This document shows, piece by piece, positions 9,141 to 15,827 of a stretch of 33,511 nt of DNA. Source of the stretch: an uncultured Lentisphaeria bacterium (GTDB lineage Bacteria; Verrucomicrobiota; Lentisphaeria; Victivallales; Victivallaceae). How positions within the stretch are numbered: the stretch's first letter is position 1; every line of letters begins with the position of its first letter. The DNA is taken from assembly GCA_903831825.1 (NCBI GenBank), contig CAIKZE010000250.1:1-33511 (forward strand), given 5' to 3'. Under the pieces are notes generated by a model. That model had not been told where the DNA came from. It did not search any database and saw only the letters and a program-made list of their open reading frames with translations. A program made the position numbers and the translations under genes.

Positions 9141-9938
9141 ATGGCGGCAAAATGCTTTTTTGATGAAATAATCGAGTGCCTGGATGCACAAAAGGACAAG
9201 CGGAAAACTGCTTTTGTCCAGCCGGAAACCATCCGGGAACTGTTCGCCGAAAAAACGGACGCGCCCAAACCTGCCCAGGAAAAACCATCAAGACTGCCTG
9301 TTTCTGAACAGCGCCAAACCTCCGATGTGCCGGTCATCAAGCCGCCAACGGCATCACCGGCGGGCAAAGTTGCAGTCGAAAATCTCAGTTTGAATGAACT
9401 CCGGGCCGTCGCGCTGAACTGCCATCTCTGCAAACTGCACAGCAAACGCAATACCGTGGTTTTCGGCGAAGGCAATCCGCATGCCGAACTGATGTTCATC
9501 GGCGAAGGTCCCGGCATGGATGAAGACATGCAGGGGCGCCCGTTCGTCGGGGCCGCCGGACAGTTGCTCGACAAAATGATCGCGGCCATGCAGTATAAAA
9601 GGGAAGACGTGTACATTGCCAATATCGTGAAATGCCGTCCTCCGAACAACCGCAATCCTGAACAGGATGAAGCCGAACAGTGTCTGCCATACCTGAAACG
9701 GCAGATCGAACTGGTCTCGCCGAAAGTCATCGTTCTGCTCGGCGCAGTCCCCCTGCAACGGCTGCTGGGCAAAACCGGCATCATGAAACTTCGCGGACAG
9801 TGGGACGAATACAATGGTATCAAAGTTATGCCGACTTTCCACCCCGCATTTCTGCTGCGCAGCCCGGAAGCCAAAAAAGACGTTTGGCGCGATCTCCAGG
9901 CGGTTATGCAGTTTTTAGGCAAAGTATATAAAAAATAA
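9141..9938 (+). CDS. Family 4 (Fe-S) uracil-DNA glycosylase
   Basis: Excises uracil from DNA to start base-excision repair of deaminated cytosine. It has 265 residues; the first 80 or so form a Pro/Lys/Glu-rich extension and the rest is the catalytic domain. Landmarks are GEGPGMDED (121-129), GRPFVGAAGQLLDKM, NIVKCRPPNNRNP (161-173) and HPAFLLR (234-240). The four [4Fe-4S] cysteine candidates are C94, C97, C165 and C181. I start at ATG 9141, with GGAG about 10 bases upstream. The frame extends to a TTG at 9108, which adds nothing family-like. It is monocistronic, and the repeat array begins immediately downstream. Confidence 0.93.
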   Translation: MAAKCFFDEIIECLDAQKDKRKTAFVQPETIRELFAEKTDAPKPAQEKPSRLPVSEQRQTSDVPVIKPPTASPAGKVAVENLSLNELRAVALNCHLCKLHSKRNTVVFGEGNPHAELMFIGEGPGMDEDMQGRPFVGAAGQLLDKMIAAMQYKREDVYIANIVKCRPPNNRNPEQDEAEQCLPYLKRQIELVSPKVIVLLGAVPLQRLLGKTGIMKLRGQWDEYNGIKVMPTFHPAFLLRSPEAKKDVWRDLQAVMQFLGKVYKK

Positions 9939-10016
9939 TTGAGCTTGGTCATTCCGGACACTTGGACACCTCCTAACCTCATTTTGGACATACCCTGACC
10001 TCATTTTGGACAGCCT

Positions 10017-10060
10017 TAACCACCGAGACACAGAGGCACAGAGGCACAGAGGCACAGAGA
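10017..10060 (+). repeat. CACAGAG-family dispersed repeat, longest copy
   Basis: TTAACCACCGAGACACAGAG is followed by three further GCACAGAG units. This copy has the most units of the family and sits inside the array of CATTTTGGACA boxes. Confidence 0.85.
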
Positions 10061-10092
10061 ACAGCCTTTTCTACGGCGAAGAACATGAAATT

Positions 10093-10508
10093 CATTTTGG
10101 ACATCTCATAACCTTCCCGCAGTCGCGGGAGACACCACCGCCCGAGACGGACGGCACTACAACAAAACCATTTTGGACACCGTTTGAGCACATTTTGGAC
10201 ATCACTCCTGCATATTCTGGACACCGACACCATCCCGCATTCGCGGGAGATACCACCGTCCGAGACTGACGGGTGCTACAACAAAACCATTTTGGACACC
10301 GTTTGAGCACATTTTGGACACCGCTCCTGCATATTCTGGACACCGACACTATCCCGCATTCGCGGGAGACACCACCGTCCGAGACGGGCGGCACTACAAC
10401 AAAACCATTTTGGACACCGTTTTAGCATATTTTGGACACCACTCCTGCATATTCTGGACACCGACACCATCCCGCATTCTCGGGAGACACCACCGTCCAA
10501 GACGGACG
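10093..10508. repeat. 118-bp tandem repeat array (about 3.3 copies) with phased TGTCCAAAATG boxes
   Basis: The sub-sequence TCCCGCATTCGCGGGA or its near-identical variants begin at 10115, 10233, 10352 and 10470, giving periods of 118, 119 and 118 bp. Each unit carries a small palindrome (CCCGC...GCGGG), a CCACCGTCCGAGACGGACGG segment, and three boxes of the type CATTTTGGACA or CATATTCTGGACA spaced 20-22 bp apart. Isolated boxes also occur at 9950, 9980, 10002 and 10093, before the array proper. Confidence 0.9.
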
Positions 10509-10517
10509 GCGCTAAAA

Positions 10518-10549
10518 CCCATACTTCCCATACTTCCCATACTTCCCAT
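10518..10549. repeat. 9-bp tandem repeat (CCCATACTT), 3.6 copies
   Basis: Three exact copies of CCCATACTT plus CCCAT. This is the second of three unrelated 9-bp microsatellites in the window. Confidence 0.9.
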
Positions 10550-10572
10550 GTTTTGTTTCCCGGTTGCCAGAC

Positions 10573-10616
10573 TATGGACTATATGGACTATATGGACTAT
10601 ATGGACTATATGGACT
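10573..10616. repeat. 9-bp tandem repeat (TATGGACTA), 4.9 copies
   Basis: Four exact copies and an 8-base partial copy. This is the third 9-bp microsatellite. The minus strand reads as Ile-Val-His repeats in an open frame that I reject as a gene. Confidence 0.9.
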
Positions 10617-10770
10617 GCCAATCCGGACAACTGTCCGTTCCCCTGATTTCCTTGTTTTCCGGCCCATAGGACCACATAAGACCCATAGGACTCATTGGAC
10701 CCATAGGCCTCATTCTCTGTAGAATGGTTTTCCCGTTTTCTGATTTATTCTGACTACTGACTTCTGGCTG

Positions 10771-11526
10771 TTAGATATCCATTTCGAAAAATTCGGCTCT
10801 GGCCTTCCAGTTTTCGATCAGATCTTTGGTGTATTTCCCTTTTACCGTCTTGGGAGCTTCGGCGGTATAGGGGATCAGCGGACGGCCTTCGGCTTCCGCT
10901 TGGGTGTTGTATTTCCGCCTTTCCATTTCGGTAAAGGTTACCAGCATCATCTCTTCGAATTCCTCGGTTTCTTTTTTGCTGAAACCGTCACCGGCGTCGG
11001 CGGGACACAGGGCTTTGTATTCGGCCAGGGCTTGCAGCCCGCCGATTTCCGAAGGATCAAGTTCCGGGGCAGGGGGAACAATCGGCTCCGTCTGGATTTC
11101 AACTTTCGGCTGTTCAGTCTTCTCTTCTAACTTTTCTCGCTTGTCTATCCCGCAGTCGCGGGACCCGCAAGGCGGGGCCTTAATGCCTTTTCTCCTGTCG
11201 CTGCGTTCCAGCCATATCACAATCGCTTTGAGACTGGCTACTGCGTCTTTGACGGTGGTGCGGGTTCGGCCTTCATGGTCGGTCACATGGGTGGTGATGG
11301 TGTAATCACCCAACGCCTGCCGCAGCAGGCTGTTTTCGACCTTGCCGTCAACGACGTCCCGTCCGGACTCAATTGCTTCGACCAATTCCGGATATTGCCG
11401 TTTATAGTTGTAGAACGATGAACGCGAGACCCCGAGTCTGTATGCAATCTGGCTGTCGGTCAGACCGTCTGATGCTAAATCCATTGCGCGTTCCGGAAAA
11501 CTTTCGTTGTACTTTGATTCCGCCAT
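10771..11526 (-). CDS. HTH protein resembling phage terminase small subunit, orphan
   Basis: A 251-residue protein. Residues 1-75 look like the DNA-binding part of phage terminase small subunits and related HTH proteins: a helix-turn-helix at about 22-45 (LTDSQIAYRLGVSRSSFYNY), then YPELVEAIESGRDVVDGKVENSLLRQALG. Residues 85-112 (TRTTVKDAVASLKAIVIWLERS) also fit such proteins. A charged Pro/Glu-rich linker (130-160) leads to a C-terminal domain I do not recognise. ATG 11526 is preceded by GGAG. No large terminase subunit, portal or capsid gene is nearby, so it is a stranded prophage gene or a domesticated DNA-binding protein. Residues 117-127 are encoded by a palindrome related to the upstream array. 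Confidence 0.72.
   Translation of the reverse strand: MAESKYNESFPERAMDLASDGLTDSQIAYRLGVSRSSFYNYKRQYPELVEAIESGRDVVDGKVENSLLRQALGDYTITTHVTDHEGRTRTTVKDAVASLKAIVIWLERSDRRKGIKAPPCGSRDCGIDKREKLEEKTEQPKVEIQTEPIVPPAPELDPSEIGGLQALAEYKALCPADAGDGFSKKETEEFEEMMLVTFTEMERRKYNTQAEAEGRPLIPYTAEAPKTVKGKYTKDLIENWKARAEFFEMDI
11148..11177. repeat. Palindromic element inside the HTH gene
   Basis: TCCCGCAGTCGCGGGA (11148-11163) is nearly identical to the palindrome in every 118-bp array unit and exactly equal to the one at 10115-10130. It is followed by a second hairpin, CCCGCAAGGCGGGG (11164-11177). It encodes about ten residues in frame, in the stretch joining the N-terminal domain to the linker. Confidence 0.75.
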
Positions 11527-11960
11527 GATACCCGTCTCCTGTTTTTTTTATTGTTTTTTGCGCCGTCGCCTGTTGCAACGTGCGTATACAAATAGTAAAT
11601 TTGTCAACTAAATATATTGTAAAGCATTTGAATTAAATATGTTGAGACATTAATTCAGATATTTCAAAACTACGGAAAATACGGGCCGAAAACGTGAAAA
11701 AAAGTTGCAAATGAAATGCTGCCGGATATAGTAGGGCAGGGGGATGAACCGCTAATGAACGCCAATAAACGCGAATGTGAAGAAGAATGGCACACGATAT
11801 GTTCATTAGCGTCCATTGGCGGTTATTCGCGGTTCAATACTGCTTAAGCATTGAATCTTAAAGAGTCGGCAGTACATTGTTGAATGGAGAAATTCAGTTT
11901 GGATAATACGGGATTTTATAACGTTAAGCACACGAGAATTGAAAATAAAGGAAGCGCATC
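11527..11960. other. Intergenic region with imperfect inverted repeat
   Basis: The 434 bp between the divergent HTH gene and the toxin-antitoxin pair are AT-rich at 11580-11700. An inverted repeat lies at 11746-11835. No additional gene is supported. Confidence 0.6.
11746..11835. repeat. 32-bp imperfect inverted repeat
   Basis: The arms at 11746-11777 and 11804-11835 (GAACCGC...GCGGTTC outermost) match at roughly 25 of 32 positions around a 26-bp spacer. The arms themselves are built from short GCCAATAAACGCGAATG-like units. It could form a long hairpin; there is no coding content. Confidence 0.75.
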
Positions 11961-12383
11961 ATGATTCTGGAACTTGACAGCTTGAGAAAAGCGACGGCTT
12001 CGCTGGACGAGATTATGGCGCGGATTCATGACCGCAAGTTGATGGAATCCTTTGATGCGGTCGTCCGGAACGGCTTGAAAGCCGGCGCTATACAGAATTT
12101 TGAATTTACTTATGAACTTTGCTGGAAATTCATGAAACGCTGGCTGGAACATAATATCGGCCCGACTTATGTTGACGGCATCACCCGGCAGGAACTCTTC
12201 CGGTATGCCGCCGAAAATAAATTGATTGCCGATGTCCAGAAATGGATGGATTATCACCGCGCCCGTAATATGACCAGCCACACTTATAATGCGGAAACAG
12301 CGGACGAAGTGTTTAACGCCGCCTCGGAATTCGTCGCTGACGCCGAGGCTTTGCTGCAACAACTGGAAGCGCACAATGATTGA
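11961..12383 (+). CDS. HepT-like HEPN protein (HI0074 family), probable toxin
   Basis: A 140-residue helical protein of the nucleotidyltransferase substrate-binding / HepT family, the partner of MNT-type nucleotidyltransferases. The HEPN signature R-x4-H-x-Y is intact at residues 102-109 (RNMTSHTY). In HEPN toxins this motif is linked to RNase activity. Family blocks are NFEFTYELCWKFMKRWLE (46-63) and the ITRQELFRYAAENKLI region. The ATG at 11961 has AAGGAAG upstream. Its stop codon overlaps the start region of the downstream MntA-like gene, so the two are coupled, with the HEPN gene first. The toxin role is inferred from characterised MntA-HepT pairs; this exact subfamily may instead act as a stable nucleotidyltransferase complex. 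Confidence 0.88.
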   Translation: MILELDSLRKATASLDEIMARIHDRKLMESFDAVVRNGLKAGAIQNFEFTYELCWKFMKRWLEHNIGPTYVDGITRQELFRYAAENKLIADVQKWMDYHRARNMTSHTYNAETADEVFNAASEFVADAEALLQQLEAHND

Positions 12384-12681
12384 GGTCAGTCCTGAACAAC
12401 TGAAGACAGTTACCGATATCCTGGCGCAATTTGTCCCGGAGAGCGAAGTGCGGGTTTTCGGCTCACGGGTCAATGGCAACCCCAAATCTTATTCCGATCT
12501 GGATTTGGCGGTCATCGGCCGGGAAAAAATCCCGATAAGGCTGTTGGGGCAGCTCCGGGAAGCTTTTGAAGCCTGTGAACTGCCCTTTCGGGTCGATGTC
12601 CTCGACTGGAATGCGATCCCCGAATCGTTCCGCAACATCATTCAGCAGAATTACGAAGTCATTCAGAAATACAAAAAATAG
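12376..12681 (+). CDS. MntA-like minimal nucleotidyltransferase, probable antitoxin
   Basis: A 101-residue MNT-fold enzyme. The full catalytic signature G-S-x10-D-x-D is present (GS at residues 29-30; DLD at 41-43), with a third acidic residue at about D74 (FRVDVLDW). In characterised MntA-HepT systems the MNT protein silences the HEPN toxin by transferring AMP to the Tyr of its RX4HXY motif, which is present in the upstream partner. ATG 12376 overlaps the last codons of the HEPN gene by 8 bp. An upstream in-frame start at 12289 would lie inside that gene and add unrelated sequence, so I reject it. Confidence 0.9.
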   Translation: MIEVSPEQLKTVTDILAQFVPESEVRVFGSRVNGNPKSYSDLDLAVIGREKIPIRLLGQLREAFEACELPFRVDVLDWNAIPESFRNIIQQNYEVIQKYKK

Positions 12682-12737
12682 AGTTTTGTACTCGGGTCGC
12701 AATACCTCATTTTCAATGACAGCATAAGGTTTAAATT

Positions 12738-13448
12738 GTGATGTTGAAAATTTTATCTGTAAAACGTTTGATTTTAGTTGGACTGATATTTATCGCCGTA
12801 TTTGGAATTGGCTGTAAATATTTTATAGATAATTCTCAAAACCTCTCATCAAACCAACTTTTATGGCTGCCAGTCATATTCAGCTTGGCAATGGCTTTTA
12901 TCTTATTCTTTCTGGTTTCAACTTGGGTTATATATTATTTGATAGATAATAGCGTAAAACGTCCAATAATAAGGCAAGGAATAAAATTTATTCTTGGAGC
13001 CGGTAACGCTGTTGTTATATTCATAACATTATGTGTTTTATCCATCCTTTTCAGCGGACAACCATTCTCCAATGAAGAATTATTAAATTATTATTTTGAT
13101 ATGCCTGCTTCCGATTTCAAGGATGTTCATGTTTATTATGATGAGAGGCAAAAGATGTTGTTCGTTTATTTCAGGTTTCAGATGAATGGAGATGCCGCGA
13201 ATAAGCGCATGCAGAAATATATTGACAAGTATTGCCACAAAAATGCAGCCTCGTTAAGAAAAGGATTTGATACACTACAACTAAAATGGTGGAACCCTCA
13301 AGTTGAGAAAAGTGATACCTTTTATAGCGGAGGATTTAGAGGGAAAAAAGTTGACTTGGCGAAACTTTATATTGATGATGGTAAAACAATATATGTAATG
13401 TTGATGCACGTATTTTCAGACACCAAAACAACACAGAAAAAGCAATAG
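12738..13448 (+). CDS. AT-rich membrane protein of unknown function, probably frameshifted at its end
   Basis: A 236-residue protein I do not recognise. It has three hydrophobic segments (about 10-28, 41-69 and 83-106) followed by a soluble domain of about 130 residues rich in Tyr, Lys and Asp. Codon use is strikingly AT-rich (many ATA, TTA and AAA) compared with the GC-balanced neighbours, which suggests horizontal acquisition. Start is GTG 12738 or ATG 12741; AAGG at 12726-12729 suits either. The frame ends at TAG 13446-13448. The +1 frame continues from there as RLEEKYPKLKFDLDTSAIYY and WHNS to a stop at about 13521, which looks like the true C-terminus. An A5 run at 13437-13441 is the likely slip point. 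Confidence 0.65.
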   Translation: MMLKILSVKRLILVGLIFIAVFGIGCKYFIDNSQNLSSNQLLWLPVIFSLAMAFILFFLVSTWVIYYLIDNSVKRPIIRQGIKFILGAGNAVVIFITLCVLSILFSGQPFSNEELLNYYFDMPASDFKDVHVYYDERQKMLFVYFRFQMNGDAANKRMQKYIDKYCHKNAASLRKGFDTLQLKWWNPQVEKSDTFYSGGFRGKKVDLAKLYIDDGKTIYVMLMHVFSDTKTTQKKQ

Positions 13449-13595
13449 GCTTGAAGAAAAATACCCAAAGCTAAAATTTGATCTTGATACTTCAGCAATA
13501 TATTACTGGCATAATTCATAACACTGCGGATAGACTTAATGCCATATTGTTTTTGCTTAGCGAAACGCTATATTAAGCGCGGAATATGAAAACCT
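13449..13595. other. AT-rich intergenic tail after the membrane protein
   Basis: The first 70 bp probably encode the displaced C-terminus of the preceding gene. A small hairpin TAGCG-AAA-CGCTA lies at 13558-13570. The long hairpin element starts at 13596. Confidence 0.5.
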
Positions 13596-13756
13596 AGGAA
13601 CCGTCTCAAAATAACCTATGTTTTTACACCGTTCTCTTGAATGCTTTTCGCGCCGCTTGTTCGTTACATACCGGCCGGTATGCGCCTCACAAGCAACTCG
13701 AAAATCAAATCAAGATATTCGGTGAAAATTCAATAGTTTATTTTGTTCCAGTTCCT
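13596..13756 (+). repeat. 161-bp long-hairpin element, copy A, just upstream of the SpoU methyltransferase
   Basis: The ends are inverted (AGGAAC...GTTCCT) and the arms pair imperfectly across roughly 60 bp on each side. The arms converge on GCTTG / CAAGC. The centre reads TTCGTTA, a 16-base palindrome (CATACCGGCCGGTATG, 13667-13682), then CGCCTCA. The architecture matches copy B (30882-31044) segment by segment. It ends 19 bp before the start codon of the next gene. Confidence 0.8.
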
Positions 13757-13775
13757 TACATTTAAGGGAATTGTC

Positions 13776-14594
13776 ATGTTGAATGAGCTTAAGATTACCA
13801 GTGTGCAGAATCCTTCGGTTAAGCATGTGTGCCGGTTGCGGGAACGGCGCGACCGGGAGCAGGAACAACTGACGCTGCTGGAAGGTTATCGCGAACTTAC
13901 GCGCGGCCTGGAATACGGAATGGAAATATTGCAATGCTTCTATTGCCCGGAAATGTTTCTGGGCGAAAACGAATTTCCATTGCTGGAAAAAATGTCCGCA
14001 GCCGGGGCGAAAGTGGCGGAAGTGACCAGCCATGTGCTGGAGAAAATGGCTTACCGGGACCGTCCGGAAGGACTGATCGCCATTGCCCGGATGAAGAAAC
14101 ATTCGCTGGCTGATTTGAAAGTCGTTCCCGGCGGGTTGTATCTGGTGGCGGAGGCGGTTGAAAAACCGGGGAATCTCGGCTCGATCCTGCGTTCGGCGGA
14201 CGCCGCCGGAGTTGACGGCCTGATTATCTGCAACAAATGCACCGATATTTATAATCCGAACGTCATTCGCGCCAGCACCGGGGCGCTGTTCTGCGTGCCG
14301 CTGGCCGAAGCCACCACCGAAGAAACCGTGGCCTGGCTCAAACAGCATAACATCAAATCGCTCGCCGCCACGCCTCATACCGATAAGATATATACCGAGA
14401 TTGACATGACGCAGGGCATTGCCATTATTGTCGGCACCGAACAGCACGGCTTGACCGATCAATGGCTGAAAGCCGCCGATATCAATATCCGCATCCCGAT
14501 GCTGGGCAAAATAGATTCGCTGAATGTAGCCACCGCCGCCACCATTCTGCTCTACGAAGCCGCCCGGCAGCGCAAGTGGAATACAAAAGCGTAA
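13776..14594 (+). CDS. SpoU/TrmH-family RNA 2'-O-methyltransferase
   Basis: A SAM-dependent 2'-O-ribose methyltransferase for rRNA or tRNA, 272 residues. An N-terminal substrate-binding domain (about 1-105, with the ITSVQNPSVKHVCRLRERR opening typical of RlmB/TsnR-like enzymes) precedes the trefoil-knot SPOUT domain. Motif 1 is PGNLGSILRSADAAG (131-145), motif 2 IIVGTEQHGL (217-226), and motif 3 begins IPMLGKIDSLNVATA (240-254). The ATG at 13776 has AAGGGA upstream; an earlier in-frame start at 13743 would fall in the hairpin element. The target nucleotide cannot be told from sequence. It is convergent with rfaP, and a large palindrome begins at its stop codon. Confidence 0.92.
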   Translation: MLNELKITSVQNPSVKHVCRLRERRDREQEQLTLLEGYRELTRGLEYGMEILQCFYCPEMFLGENEFPLLEKMSAAGAKVAEVTSHVLEKMAYRDRPEGLIAIARMKKHSLADLKVVPGGLYLVAEAVEKPGNLGSILRSADAAGVDGLIICNKCTDIYNPNVIRASTGALFCVPLAEATTEETVAWLKQHNIKSLAATPHTDKIYTEIDMTQGIAIIVGTEQHGLTDQWLKAADINIRIPMLGKIDSLNVATAATILLYEAARQRKWNTKA

Positions 14595-15019
14595 TTTAAC
14601 CACAAAGACACAAGGAAAGCTTGGCATTAAACAGCCGGTAAGCAGCCTTAACCACAGAGGCACAGAGACACAGAGAAAACCGTTGGACTGGTTAAGATGC
14701 CGTCTTTGGAGGGTTGTCCTCAGTGGCAACCGTTCTTTCTGTTTCAGGAATCATCCATGAAGACTGCGAACGCCGTAAAATCCGGTTATGACGGAGCATA
14801 ACCCTCCAATGAAAATCGTAAAACCGGTCTATGATTCTATGCACAATCCGCTATGACTTTTTTGACAAAAAAATGTTTTCTCTGTGCCTCTGTGGTTAAG
14901 GCTGTTTAACCCAGTCCAACGGTTTTCTCTGTGTCTCTGTGCCTCTGTGGTTAAGGCTGTTCCCCGGCTGTTAACCCAGCCCAACGTTTTCTTTGTGTCT
15001 TTGTGCCTTTGTGGTTAAT
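14594..15019. repeat. Giant inverted repeat filling the gap between convergent genes
   Basis: The inner arms at 14643-14691 and 14911-14959 are perfect reverse complements over 49 bp. The match continues outward, less perfectly, to about 14594 and 15019, including ACAGCCGG and a second CACAAAGACACA-type repeat on each side. The spacer (14692-14910) holds a twin-hairpin element and another CACAGAG-family repeat (14877-14901). No gene lies here. Transcribed from either side it would form a very stable hairpin and could act as a bidirectional terminator. Confidence 0.9.
14708..14807. repeat. Twin-hairpin palindromic element, copy 2
   Basis: Related to 1280-1339. The left hairpin is GGTTG...CAACC (14712-14731) and the right hairpin GGTTATG-ACGGAG-CATAACC (14784-14803), with outer GGAGGG / CCCTCC ends. 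Relative to copy 1 the right stem has two base-pair substitutions changed on both sides, so pairing is kept. The spacer between hairpins is longer than in copy 1. Confidence 0.75.
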
Positions 15020-15023
15020 TGCT

Positions 15024-15827
15024 TTACAAAGCGCAATTGGGGGCGGTGCCGAATTCTTTCAGGTAAAGACGCTTGGCGGTTTGGTTGACATTGTTCCAGA
15101 AATTATGGTCTGTGGACATATTTTTACTGTAAATGCTGATGAAGCGCAGGACATCGCGTTTGCTCAGTCCGATATCCATTGCTGAAAACCAGATTCCGGC
15201 GATGTCTTTGACGACCCAGCGGCGGGGAGTTTTGCTCCGGAGCTGGGCGCGGTGCAGGTCGATCAGGTATGCTTTCAGATTATCCGGATTTACGTTTTCC
15301 CGCCCGCCTGCAATATCCAGCAGAAAATGACAGATATAAAAATCGCGGTGGTTGAGGCCGTTGGCATGCATTTTCCCGCTGACCCGTGCCAGTTTCCGGA
15401 TCAAGGCGTGTTTCAGGCGCGGGGACGGCGGATTTTGCTTCCAGTCCCGGCAGAAATCTTCCAGGCTGATGGTATTGGTCAGTTCGTCGGTAATGATAAA
15501 TGAATCCTGATTGGCCGGGTTGACGCCGCGCGAACCGAAAGCGCACGGCGTCATTGTTTCAATGCCCAGCTTTTGCAGTTTTATGAGCGCCGCATATTCG
15601 TTGCCGGCCCCGGTGATGGTGGATTTGAATTGAGTCAGATTTTTCAGGATTTCCAGCCAGCCGACGCCGTGATGGATTTTGGCGAAAAAGCCTTTGCCGT
15701 TCATTTCGAAGCGGAACGTGCGGCGCGACTTGACGGCGCGGAAGACCTTGCCTTCCAGTTTTTCAACTTCTTGAAAAGGGTCTTTTCCTGCCCAGGCTTT
15801 TTGAAAATCTTCTCTTAGATAGAGCAT
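15024..15827 (-). CDS. rfaP: Lipopolysaccharide core heptose(I) kinase
   Basis: A cytoplasmic kinase of the RfaP/WaaP and InaA family that phosphorylates heptose I of the LPS inner core, stabilising the outer membrane. It has 267 residues, the usual length. The protein-kinase-like catalytic loop is NHRDFYICHFLLD (159-171), with the catalytic Asp at 162, and the metal-binding segment is LIDLHRAQ (188-195). The N-terminal SRRTFRFEMNGKGFFAKIHHG segment carries the probable ATP-binding Lys. RRWVVKDIAGIWFSAM is also close to RfaP. ATG 15827 has only a weak upstream ribosome-binding site. The gene implies a heptose-containing, phosphorylated LPS core. Confidence 0.9.
   Translation of the reverse strand: MLYLREDFQKAWAGKDPFQEVEKLEGKVFRAVKSRRTFRFEMNGKGFFAKIHHGVGWLEILKNLTQFKSTITGAGNEYAALIKLQKLGIETMTPCAFGSRGVNPANQDSFIITDELTNTISLEDFCRDWKQNPPSPRLKHALIRKLARVSGKMHANGLNHRDFYICHFLLDIAGGRENVNPDNLKAYLIDLHRAQLRSKTPRRWVVKDIAGIWFSAMDIGLSKRDVLRFISIYSKNMSTDHNFWNNVNQTAKRLYLKEFGTAPNCAL

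Larger units (their letters stand above)
9939..10770. other. Gene-free repeat block after the uracil-DNA glycosylase gene
   Basis: The 830 bp contain the phased CATTTTGGACA boxes, a CACAGAG-family repeat (10017-10060), the 118-bp tandem array and two 9-bp microsatellites. They also contain a degenerate repeat of ACCCATAGG/CTCATT type (about 10664-10713) and a CTGACTACTGACTTCTG repeat ending near the stop of the next gene. The minus-strand open frames in it are repeat translations. Confidence 0.75.

Noticed and set aside
9059-9991. 310-codon minus-strand open frame over the uracil-DNA glycosylase gene
   Set aside because: The plus-strand gene carries the full set of family 4 motifs and four cysteines. 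The antisense frame is Ser/Arg-rich noise that runs into the repeat block.
10093-10508. Possible CRISPR array
   Set aside because: The repeated unit is the whole 118 bp including the would-be spacers, and sub-repeats are 11-13 bp at 20-22 bp spacing. No cas genes are nearby.
10092-10675. Overlapping minus-strand open frames of 74-100 codons in the tandem array
   Set aside because: They are translations of the 118-bp repeat and 9-bp microsatellites. The same repeat appears in different frames, so no protein sequence is preserved.
13710-14729. 339-codon minus-strand open frame over the SpoU methyltransferase gene
   Set aside because: Antisense to a gene with all SpoU motifs. It begins in the CACAGAG/twin-hairpin repeats and has no recognisable domain.
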